From: an uncultured Coriobacteriaceae bacterium
GTDB lineage: Bacteria; Actinomycetota; Coriobacteriia; Coriobacteriales; Atopobiaceae
Direction: 5' to 3'
Length of the DNA: 13,675 nt
NCBI GenBank assembly: GCA_900551595.1
Contig: URWR01000029.1
Span: 1 to 13,675, forward strand
Below, in pieces: positions 6,660 through 13,144 of this stretch. Every line of letters starts with the position of its first letter. Position 1 is the first letter of the stretch. The notes beneath the pieces were generated by a model. The model saw only the letters and a list, made by a program, of their open reading frames with translations, made no database searches and was not told the origin of the DNA. Position numbers and translations under genes: made by a program.

Positions 6660-7085
6660 TTATTCAACCTCGAGAAGCTCAATATTGAAGTTAAGAGCCT
6701 TACCTGCCATCTCGTGATTGAGGTCGAACGTAATGTTTGTATCGTCCTTAGCGACAACTGAAGCAGGCAGAGGCTGACCCATTGGGCCGGAAAGCATGAC
6801 ACGCTGGCCCACGGAAAGCTCTTCAGCACCGGGAAGCTGATCGAGCGGGATTGTCTGCACCAGGCGCTCGTCTCGCTCACCATAAGCCTCTGCAGGCTCG
6901 AGATGGACATCAACCACCTGGCCAACTTCCATATCGCGCACAGCCTCATCGAAGCCCTTAATCATCTGACCTGCCATGCAGGTAAATGCCAGTGGCTCAC
7001 CGCGATCACGCGAAGAATCGAACTTTGTTCCATCGTCGAGCGTGCCTACATAATGGACTTTAACTTTCTTGCCCTCGTTACTCAT
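6660..7085 (-). CDS. FKBP-type peptidyl-prolyl isomerase, SlyD-like
   Basis: A 141-residue cytoplasmic prolyl isomerase/chaperone. The N-terminal FKBP half has VKVHYVGTLDDGTKFDSS and the MIKGFDEAV motif. The AYGERDERLVQTIP segment opens the inserted-in-flap chaperone domain (about residues 67-120), which defines the SlyD subgroup. The chain then returns to the FKBP fold with NHEMAGKALNF near the C-terminus. The His-rich metal-binding tail of E. coli SlyD is absent, so a nickel role is not supported. ATG 7085 is chosen because AAGGA lies about seven bases upstream and the FKBP domain begins directly after it; the open frame continues upstream without domain content. The gene is followed by a strong terminator and preceded, 66 bp away, by the membrane-protein gene on the same strand. 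Confidence 0.92.
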   Translation of the reverse strand: MSNEGKKVKVHYVGTLDDGTKFDSSRDRGEPLAFTCMAGQMIKGFDEAVRDMEVGQVVDVHLEPAEAYGERDERLVQTIPLDQLPGAEELSVGQRVMLSGPMGQPLPASVVAKDDTNITFDLNHEMAGKALNFNIELLEVE

Positions 7086-7151
7086 GTGATTTCCTTCGGT
7101 TGGGGGTCTGTAACGTCTGATTGTGACAGATGGAGCTAGCAGACGCATCCC

Positions 7152-7943
7152 TTAATGTTTACCCATGACACGTGTCATCCAGTCGAGGTTATCCTTCACG
7201 CCCGCGGTGTTGGCGTTGATTTGCTGAGCCTGGTTGAGAATCTGTCCCTGCATCATGAGGTTGCCGATCTGGAGCATATTACCAATGCGCTGCTGATTGA
7301 GCATCTGCTGCTGCCCAGCTTCCATGCGGCGCTGATGCATCTCGGTCTCGTAGAGGTTAACCATCTCCTGAACGGTCGTCGCTCGGTGGTTGCGGACGGC
7401 GGAGAGAAAGAAATCAACGGCGGCGATATTGTCGTAGTCCATCGGATACCACGGAGCAACCTCATGTGCCCAACGACGTTGCACGGCAAATATTTGCTGT
7501 TTGGTTTGCTCGATATTTTGCGTGATGGCCTGGTTGTTGGCCTCTATGCGAGCATTATTCCTATCGATATTTGCGTTTACCTGACTGCGGCTCTTATCAG
7601 CTGACCGAGCAATGACACCATACAGCACAACTCCAATAATGGCCGAGACACAGAGGTTGATGATATTCCACACGGTCACCTGACTGCCCGTGCCTCCCAT
7701 AGCAAAAAATGGAATGGTAAGAGGGTAGGTAATTACTTTGAGCGGTGTGCTGGTAATTGCCGTAAATGCGATCAAGAAGCCGAGCACCGCATATAAAACG
7801 GGGTGCCTCTTTGTTTTTCTTTCTTCTTTAACTGCATAGTGTGAAGTCATCTGATTAATACGATTTTGAAGTCCAACTATTTGATGCATTAAATCATGTG
7901 CGGTTGTAATTCCAGCAAGTAAATCTGTTGGCTGCGTTCCCAT
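7152..7943 (-). CDS. Uncharacterised two-helix membrane protein with coiled coil and Gln-rich tail
   Basis: A 263-residue protein that I cannot assign to a named family. After about 45 mostly polar residues come two hydrophobic segments, HPVLYAVLGFLIAFTAI (about 47-66) and WNIINLCVSAIIGVVLYGV (about 91-112). Next is a long Asn/Gln/Ile-rich stretch of heptad character (about 115-160) suggesting a coiled coil, then a globular patch with an Arg-rich helix. The segment NHRATTVQEMVNLYETEMHQRR resembles a motif I recall from uncharacterised Gram-positive membrane proteins. The C-terminus (about 205-245) is rich in Gln, Asn and Met. ATG 7943 is chosen with GGAAGG about eight bases upstream; GTG 7952 lies too close to the same site. 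It may be co-transcribed with the isomerase gene downstream. Confidence 0.82.
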   Translation of the reverse strand: MGTQPTDLLAGITTAHDLMHQIVGLQNRINQMTSHYAVKEERKTKRHPVLYAVLGFLIAFTAITSTPLKVITYPLTIPFFAMGGTGSQVTVWNIINLCVSAIIGVVLYGVIARSADKSRSQVNANIDRNNARIEANNQAITQNIEQTKQQIFAVQRRWAHEVAPWYPMDYDNIAAVDFFLSAVRNHRATTVQEMVNLYETEMHQRRMEAGQQQMLNQQRIGNMLQIGNLMMQGQILNQAQQINANTAGVKDNLDWMTRVMGKH

Positions 7944-7966
7944 GTGTGCCACCTTCCCCTATTTAC

Positions 7967-8019
7967 ATGCACAGTGCTTGTTGGCGCGTCTTTTGCAACG
8001 TGTTGCAGTGCCTGTGCAT
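7967..8019. repeat. Nested inverted repeats upstream of the membrane-protein gene
   Basis: An outer pair, ATGCACAG (7967-7974) and CTGTGCAT (8012-8019), encloses an inner near-palindrome, TGCAAC-GT-GTTGCA (7994-8007). Both lie within 80 bp upstream of the start at 7943, in the 221-bp gap before the MFS gene. They could be operator half-sites or a leader structure. No clear promoter boxes were found. Confidence 0.4.
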
Positions 8020-8067
8020 AGTTATGGCACGGGAAAATTACTTGAATAAGTGTTTTTGAATAGATAA

Positions 8068-8095
8068 AAAAATTTGCACTGCTTGTCTTTACAGT
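8068..8095 (-). terminator. Weak terminator candidate after the OFA-like MFS gene
   Basis: On the minus strand, a 5-bp stem (ACTGT with GCAGT, one wobble pair) is followed after a few bases by seven T (A run at 8066-8072). The stem is short, so the call is weak. It is the only terminator-like structure between the MFS stop (8165) and the next gene. Confidence 0.3.
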
Positions 8096-8164
8096 AGTTC
8101 GAACGACACAGCAATGAGATTGGCCAGAGTCATACCGTAAGTTGTACAAATCATGTAATCCTGC

Positions 8165-9517
8165 TCAGCGATCTTTGCCATAGCTCAAGCGCGGAGCACC
8201 ATGCTCACGCAAGTACTTGACAAGTGCATGAGCGGCAGGAGCAGCAGCAAGCAGAAGTACAAGCATAACAACAGAGCCAACACAAGAAATAACCCACATG
8301 GGAATAAACGACTGGAATGCGTCGAAGATAGCGCCGGAAAGCATCGTTCCAAACGCATATCCAAGCATTTCGAGGCTTGTAAGCCAGCCGGTAATACGCC
8401 CTACATCCTTCGGACCATAGCAACGAACCGCTACCAGAGACGGAGCAACCGTACCCATGCAGGTTCCAAAGCCAAAGAAAATTGCCGAGACCACGGGTCC
8501 CCAATTAGTTGCCGCAAAGCACAAACCCACTGAACCAATGAGACACGCTGCACTTCCCACAATAATGCCTGTACGCACACCAAAACGGTCATACAGCCAT
8601 CCCGTAAGAATCTTAGAAACAAGCACCACGATCATGTTGAAAGAATAAATGGCGCTTGCAAAGGACATGTCATGTCCGCCCGTAATAATCTGCTGTCCAT
8701 CTACCGTAACGGCGGTCATGTTGGTAATGGAATTAGGAATAGCCGCACCATTGATAACGCCCATCACCATAAAGCCAGCAACCATAAGCCAGAATGATGG
8801 ATGACGCCACACATGACTCCAATTCACTTCGATATCAACGGGCGTATCTTTCGCACGCTTACCCTTTGCTGAGTCCTGGTTGGCCATATCAGCACCATAG
8901 GGAACAAGACCCAAATCTGAAGGACGACTATGAAACACAACGACCGTAATTGGAAATGCAATCACAAAGCACACAACGGCAAGTACCAAAAACGATGAGC
9001 GCCAACCAATGGAGGCAATGAGTGAACTTACAACTGGAGAGAAAATAGCCCCACCAAAGCCCGAACCACTGAGTGCTACTGCCACCGCCAGGCCTTGTTT
9101 AAGTGTGAACCAATTCGTTAGTACGATAGAAATAAGCAGGCGAGTTCCTGCAACGATAACCAAACCATCAATGGCAAACAGGACAAACAATTGCCACGCA
9201 GCAGATGTACTTGCAAAACCAACAAGAGCGGCTGCGGTAATAGCAACTGATAATCCACCCAAAATACGACCATCAACGTGGTCTACAACATTGCCAATTA
9301 CAAGCGATCCCACAATTGAGACGAGTGTTGACATGGAATTTGCCATGTTATAGGTGCCCACGGTAATGTCAAGATCCTGAACAATGTGAGGCTGGAAGAG
9401 CGACATGCCACTTACCATCGTGGTATAGCATGTCCCCATAATAAGAAAACCGGCAATAACAAGCAGCCAGCCATAGTAAGGTCGCCGCTGAGAAGCAGCT
9501 GGAGTAGTCGAAAACAT
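8165..9517 (-). CDS. MFS transporter, OFA (oxalate/formate antiporter)-like
   Basis: A 450-residue, 12-helix carrier of the major facilitator superfamily. The opening PYYGWLLVIAGFLIMG is characteristic of the OFA/monocarboxylate-like branch. Motif-A loops occur in both halves: GNVVDHVDGR (75-84) and GWLYDRFGVR (306-315). A hydrophilic central loop at about 200-235 links the halves. Members move organic anions, but this protein's substrate is not known. ATG 9517 has AAGGGA about eight bases upstream; the in-frame TTG at 9601 would overlap the upstream gene and lacks support. It starts 49 bp after the M20 amidohydrolase stop on the same strand, so the two likely form an operon. The carrier may import the amidohydrolase substrate or exchange a product. 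Confidence 0.9.
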   Translation of the reverse strand: MFSTTPAASQRRPYYGWLLVIAGFLIMGTCYTTMVSGMSLFQPHIVQDLDITVGTYNMANSMSTLVSIVGSLVIGNVVDHVDGRILGGLSVAITAAALVGFASTSAAWQLFVLFAIDGLVIVAGTRLLISIVLTNWFTLKQGLAVAVALSGSGFGGAIFSPVVSSLIASIGWRSSFLVLAVVCFVIAFPITVVVFHSRPSDLGLVPYGADMANQDSAKGKRAKDTPVDIEVNWSHVWRHPSFWLMVAGFMVMGVINGAAIPNSITNMTAVTVDGQQIITGGHDMSFASAIYSFNMIVVLVSKILTGWLYDRFGVRTGIIVGSAACLIGSVGLCFAATNWGPVVSAIFFGFGTCMGTVAPSLVAVRCYGPKDVGRITGWLTSLEMLGYAFGTMLSGAIFDAFQSFIPMWVISCVGSVVMLVLLLAAAPAAHALVKYLREHGAPRLSYGKDR

Positions 9518-9566
9518 TGAGGACTTCCCTTCTCTCTGGAGCGGCAATATATACACTCTCAAAAAC

Positions 9567-10823
9567 TCAGTTGCTATGACAAGCAAGCCAAGAGACAGCA
9601 ACTACAGCATGTAAAGCAGCACCCATCCATAGGGCGCTCTCATCGATCTTCATATGAGGATTGTGATGTGGCGCCCAATCGGGACCGCCAGCGCCCAAAA
9701 TAGCAAAGAAGCTCGGCACCGTTTTAGATACATAGGAAAAGTCTTCGGTAGCGGCCATAGGCGCAGTTTCATGCACCTTCCCCGGTCCAGCAACAAACTC
9801 AAGCGCAGGCAATACATTTGCAGCTAGCACAGGATCGGTAATAACACTCGGACAATTAAACATTGCTACTTTTGCCGAAGCGCGCCATGCATGTGCATAG
9901 GCATCAACAAGCTCCGGAATGCGCTTAAGCACATGTTCGCGAGCTGCCACATTGAGACTCCGTATTCCAAACTTAAGGTCAGCAGTATCAGGCAATATAT
10001 TGGGAACTGTACCTGCCTGAAGTGCACCACAGGAAAGCGTTATTGCGGCTGCAGGATCAACTTCACGAGTCATCAGCAAATTAAGTGCCTGATAGATTTG
10101 GTTTGCTACCATAAGCGGATCAACACACTGCTGCGGTGCTGATGTGTGGCCACCGTGCCCCTGAATTGTCACCGTAAAGGTATCCAATGATGTGCTTGAT
10201 ACTCCGGGAGCATAAGAAATCTGACCAACTGGTTCGGTTGCCATAATATGCAGGCCAAAAGCAGCATCTACATGCGGGTTCTCTAAAAGGCCGTCTTCGA
10301 TCATGGTGCGCGATCCAGCGCCAAGCTCCTCACCCGGCTGGAACATAAGTTTTACCGTACCCTGAAGCTCATTCTCATGTTGCTTGAGAATCTTCGCTGC
10401 CGCGAGCAGCATGGCTGTGTGTGCATCATGTCCGCACATATGACTACATGTACGATCAGAGCAAAACGGCAGGTCATTTTCCTCAACAATCGGAAGAGCA
10501 TCCATATCGGCGCGAAGTAAGATGCAAGGACCAACATTGCCAATGGTGCCCACTACGCCCGTTGAAGTTGTTATATTTGGATACCCCAATGCCTCGTATA
10601 CCTGCGTGAGCTCGGGTGCCACTTTACCGCAAGGAGTCCAAGGTATCTCCAGCTCATCCAGGCGTTGCTCAACATATGAAGCGGTCTCGGGTATATTCAT
10701 GCCTACTTCAGGTTGCTGATGCAAACAGCGGCGGTCTGCCAGGATGTTTTCCTGCAAACTTCGAGCCTCGTCCAAAAGCTGCTGAGCAAGACGATGCACC
10801 TTGCTAATGCCGTCCGCGCTCAT
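9567..10823 (-). CDS. M20 family amidohydrolase (IAA-amino acid/hippurate hydrolase-like)
   Basis: A 418-residue metal-dependent amidase of peptidase family M20 subfamily D, whose members release amino acids from N-acyl or N-aryl conjugates. Visible motifs are LRADMDALP (103-111), the metal site MCGHDAH (C130, H132), FQPGEE with the catalytic and metal-binding glutamates (E165/E166), GLHI with H192, a dimerisation-domain start at GHGGHTSAP, and the C-terminal MAATEDFSY with PHHNP. An extra stretch near residues 65-85 lengthens the N-terminal part. ATG 10823 has GGAGG eight bases upstream; the in-frame TTG at 10838 overlaps that site and is rejected. It is first in an operon with the OFA-like carrier and divergent from the YtcJ-like gene. 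A perfect inverted repeat lies 33 bp upstream. The substrate is unknown. Confidence 0.92.
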   Translation of the reverse strand: MSADGISKVHRLAQQLLDEARSLQENILADRRCLHQQPEVGMNIPETASYVEQRLDELEIPWTPCGKVAPELTQVYEALGYPNITTSTGVVGTIGNVGPCILLRADMDALPIVEENDLPFCSDRTCSHMCGHDAHTAMLLAAAKILKQHENELQGTVKLMFQPGEELGAGSRTMIEDGLLENPHVDAAFGLHIMATEPVGQISYAPGVSSTSLDTFTVTIQGHGGHTSAPQQCVDPLMVANQIYQALNLLMTREVDPAAAITLSCGALQAGTVPNILPDTADLKFGIRSLNVAAREHVLKRIPELVDAYAHAWRASAKVAMFNCPSVITDPVLAANVLPALEFVAGPGKVHETAPMAATEDFSYVSKTVPSFFAILGAGGPDWAPHHNPHMKIDESALWMGAALHAVVAVSWLACHSN

Positions 10824-11182
10824 ATGGTTTGCCTCCAAATCTTGGTTCGACCTCAGCGCACAGGATTTAATTCAATGAATCCTGTGCGCAATCTTGTCGT
10901 ACTGTCCTTGCACGAATAGCCTATAAGCAAACTATAAGTGCAATACACCCTACCAGCTTCTTTGCACTGCCAAGAGCAATACACCGAGTTCTGTTTGAAA
11001 AATCAACTTTATGGCAACTACTTTGCAATATAGCGACAACCTCGGTGTACGGTATTCCATATAGAGTGCGTTATGCTGAACAACAGTACAAGAGAGTCCC
11101 AGGTACCGTTAAAAGAATCGAAGCAGCGCAACCATGCTATCGAATACTGCAAACGGTATGGAAGTTGGGGTTGGGAGGAATG
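10824..11182. other. 359-bp divergent intergenic region rich in short repeats
   Basis: There is no credible gene here: the open frame reaching back to GTG 11045 has no ribosome binding site and no domain content. Besides the operator-like repeat at 10856-10889, it contains CTATAAG twice (10920-10926 and 10931-10937, 11-bp period) and GCAATACACC twice (10940-10949 and 10976-10985, 36-bp period). It also contains the inverted pair TACACCGAG/CTCGGTGTA (10980-10988 and 11041-11049) and the inverted pair TACCGTT/AACGGTA (11104-11110 and 11152-11158). Promoters for both divergent units should lie here, but no consensus pair is convincing. Confidence 0.55.
10856..10889. promoter_or_regulatory. Perfect 12-bp-arm inverted repeat, candidate operator of the M20-MFS operon
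   Basis: GCGCACAGGATT (10856-10867) and AATCCTGTGCGC (10878-10889) are exact reverse complements with a 10-bp, A+T-rich centre. The repeat lies just upstream of the M20 gene's ribosome binding site. No U tract follows, so it is not a terminator. The centre-to-centre spacing of the arms is 22 bp, about two helical turns, which suits a dimeric repressor. A leader-RNA hairpin is the alternative. Confidence 0.6.
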
Positions 11183-12844
11183 ATGACAAGCACGCATCAT
11201 GACACAGATTCAAATCATTCAGTAACACGATTCGAACACGGTCGGTTTTGGACTGCCAATCCTTCCCAGCCAGAAGCAGATACCATGGTTGTGAACGAAC
11301 AGGGTCGTATTGCCTGGATTGGGCAGGCTACCGAGCTTCCAGAGATTTATACGGGAAGTGCTTGTCGTGTTGTCAATCTTGAAGGTGCTCGTGTTATTCC
11401 AGGATTTGTAGATGCCCACATGCATGCTGTTATGCTCGCCAACTTTGCCCCGCAAATCTCAGCACTACCGCCAGCGGTAAACTCCATTGAAGATCTTGTT
11501 AATGCCATTGCCGCCCGCCGTGCCCAGCAGGGTCCTGATGCTTGGATTGAGGGTTGGGGCTATGACGAGGGGCTCTTTGCAGAGAAACGCTCTCCCACTC
11601 GTTGGGACTTAGACCGTGGATGTGCCGATGCACCCGTGTGCATAATGCGTACCTGTGGACATATTCGCTGTGTGAATAGCCGTGCGCTTGAGCTTGCTGG
11701 TATTACTCGCGATACACCCGATCCTGCTGGTGGTGAAATCGAACGTAATGCTAACGGTGAGCCAACAGGCGTTCTCAAGGAAACTGCTCGTAACCTTGTA
11801 ACACCGGTAATTCCCAAGCCCAGCCGAGAAGACGCTGTACACAACATTGTGGCGCTTGGACAGCTTCTGGCATCGCAAGGCGTTGTTGCTGGTACAGATA
11901 TGTGCAGCGTCGATGGTACCGATACTCACCCGCTTCTTATTGATGCAGCACGCCATGGGCTGCCGCAAGATATTGCCAGCTACATGCTGTGGGACTACAT
12001 CAAGGCAAATCCCGATGCATACATACTTGGTTCGGACGAAATGAATCGTTCGCAGCAGATATTCTCTGCTGGAATAAAAATTCTCACTGATGGCAGCGTT
12101 TCAGGTCGCACGGCATGGTTCTATGAGCCTTTCCTTCCCTCTGACCGAGATCTTGGTGCAGAGAACTGCGGCATTCCTACCTGCACCGATGAAGATATTG
12201 ATGCCGCCATTGCCTTTTGCCAAGCTCATCACTGCCAGCTCTCACTTCATGCTATGGGTACCCACGCTATCGACCGCGTACTCGATCGCGTCATGGCTGC
12301 CGGACTTTGGGACGCAGGTTCTGTACCGCCGGTGCGTGTGGAGCATGTAACAGCTCCCTCTGCCCACGCAATAAAAACTTTTGCTCAAACAGGCATTGCA
12401 GTTGTAACTCAACCCATCTTTCCTTACGCAGAAATTGATACGTACCGCACTAACCTCGGCGATACGCGCACCCGCAGTTGCTATCCTTTCCGCACTATGG
12501 TTGACGCTGGAGTACGAGTAGCTTTATCTACTGACGCTCCTGCCACTTCGTGGGCCGTACCATCCGACCCATTCCCCAACCTGAAGAGTGCCATTACACG
12601 CCGTGCACATACAGGCTTTGATTTTGGTCAAGATGAGCGCCTCAGTCGCGAGGAAGCACTGAGCCGATACACACGTGAAGCTGCTTCGGTGGTTGGGTTT
12701 GAGGGTCTTGGTATGCTTTGTGCGGGCTATAAGGCAAGCTTTGCTGTTCTTGACCGAGACTTGCTCACAATCCCAGAAGACGAGATTGATAAGGTGCAGG
12801 TTACTGCAACATATATTCGTGGCAAGAAGGTTTTTGAAGCCTAA
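11183..12844 (+). CDS. YtcJ-like metal-dependent amidohydrolase (Amidohydro_3)
   Basis: A 553-residue amidohydrolase-superfamily enzyme of the YtcJ/AepA type, with a TIM-barrel metal site inside a beta-sandwich composite domain. The sequence shows the first metal motif FVDAHMH (H79, H81), a KILTDGSVSGRTA segment with the candidate metal-bridging lysine (K299), SLHAMGTHAID (H356), RVEHV (H388) and LSTDAPA (D451). These complete the HxH-K-H-H-D pattern, so an active hydrolase is expected; relatives cleave amide or formyl bonds of small molecules. Length is normal. Two adjacent ATGs (11180, 11183) follow GGGAGGA; 11183 has the better spacing. It is divergent from the M20-MFS operon and probably works on related amide substrates. 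A strong hairpin follows the stop. Confidence 0.9.
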   Translation: MTSTHHDTDSNHSVTRFEHGRFWTANPSQPEADTMVVNEQGRIAWIGQATELPEIYTGSACRVVNLEGARVIPGFVDAHMHAVMLANFAPQISALPPAVNSIEDLVNAIAARRAQQGPDAWIEGWGYDEGLFAEKRSPTRWDLDRGCADAPVCIMRTCGHIRCVNSRALELAGITRDTPDPAGGEIERNANGEPTGVLKETARNLVTPVIPKPSREDAVHNIVALGQLLASQGVVAGTDMCSVDGTDTHPLLIDAARHGLPQDIASYMLWDYIKANPDAYILGSDEMNRSQQIFSAGIKILTDGSVSGRTAWFYEPFLPSDRDLGAENCGIPTCTDEDIDAAIAFCQAHHCQLSLHAMGTHAIDRVLDRVMAAGLWDAGSVPPVRVEHVTAPSAHAIKTFAQTGIAVVTQPIFPYAEIDTYRTNLGDTRTRSCYPFRTMVDAGVRVALSTDAPATSWAVPSDPFPNLKSAITRRAHTGFDFGQDERLSREEALSRYTREAASVVGFEGLGMLCAGYKASFAVLDRDLLTIPEDEIDKVQVTATYIRGKKVFEA

Positions 12845-12853
12845 GCTTTCGTA

Positions 12854-12889
12854 TGACAAGGCTGGATGACATGCCAACCAGCCTTGTCA
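12854..12889 (+). terminator. Strong hairpin after the YtcJ-like gene, without a clear U tract
   Basis: TGACAAGGCTGG (12854-12865) and CCAGCCTTGTCA (12878-12889) are a perfect 12-bp stem with a 12-nt loop, ten bases past the stop codon. The following bases (GTGTT) are not a proper U run. The position suggests transcript end or 3'-end protection, but it is not a canonical terminator. Confidence 0.6.
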
Positions 12890-12922
12890 GTGTTAACGCC
12901 GCTCAATAAAGGTAAGACTCAC

Positions 12923-12955
12923 AAAAAAAAGCTCGGAGAGCATAGCCTCCGAGCT
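12923..12955 (-). terminator. Rho-independent terminator downstream of the tRNA fragment
   Basis: On the minus strand, AGCTCGGAG and CTCCGAGCT form a 9-bp stem with an 8-nt loop, followed by a run of eight T (A run at 12923-12930, the innermost of which also pairs). It lies 9 bp past the CCA end of the tRNA fragment, so it is most likely the tRNA gene's original terminator. It now also ends any transcript reading out of the integrase. Confidence 0.92.
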
Positions 12956-12964
12956 GATGTTTCA

Positions 12965-13002
12965 TGGTCGCGGGGGCAGGATTTGAACCTACGACCTCCG
13001 GG
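12965..13002 (-). tRNA. 3' end of a tRNA gene (most like tRNA-Met), att core
   Basis: On the minus strand the sequence reads as the last part of a tRNA. First is the 3' strand of the anticodon stem CCCGG (13002-12998), then variable loop AGGTC. The T arm is GTAGG-TTCAAAT-CCTGC. It ends with acceptor strand CCCCGCG, discriminator A and encoded CCA (12967-12965). The layout CCCGGAGGTCG...CAAATCCTGCCCCCGC is like bacterial initiator tRNA-Met. However, position 72 is G rather than the usual mismatched base, and the anticodon is missing, so identity is not certain. Upstream (13003 on) there is no D arm, anticodon arm or 5' acceptor strand. It is therefore a displaced 3' fragment left by integration, not a whole gene. 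Confidence 0.85.
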
Positions 13003-13100
13003 CAAGCGAGGGACGCTTCTCGTATCACGAGGTCAACCTTTATATCCTCCCAGCTCATGATGCGTATTTTGCGGTATTCGGATACGCTCTGTGGTCATAT

Positions 13101-13144
13101 AAATCACCGTAAATCACGCTGATACTCATTACCATACTCATTAC
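13101..13144. repeat. Two sets of short tandem direct repeats next to the integrase
   Basis: AAATCAC occurs at 13101-13107 and 13111-13117 (10-bp period), then ATACTCATTAC at 13122-13132 and 13134-13144 (12-bp period). The last copy runs into the integrase stop codon. The position between att core and integrase, and the near-helical periods, fit arm-type integrase or excisionase binding sites. This is inference. Confidence 0.5.

Noticed and set aside
7086..7148. Longer SlyD-like protein starting at 7148
   Set aside because: The extra 21 residues are not part of the FKBP fold, whereas ATG 7085 has AAGGA well placed.
9518..9601. Longer OFA-like MFS protein starting at TTG 9601
   Set aside because: It would overlap the upstream amidohydrolase gene. 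ATG 9517 has a suitable ribosome binding site just ahead of the conserved PYYGW start.
11045..11182. N-terminal extension of the YtcJ-like amidohydrolase from GTG 11045
   Set aside because: No ribosome binding site precedes that GTG, the extra 46 residues have no family content, and GGGAGGA directly precedes the ATGs at 11180/11183.
12965..13040. A complete tRNA gene at the right end
   Set aside because: Only the T arm, variable loop, acceptor 3' strand and half of the anticodon stem are present. The upstream sequence gives no anticodon loop, D arm or pairing 5' acceptor strand.
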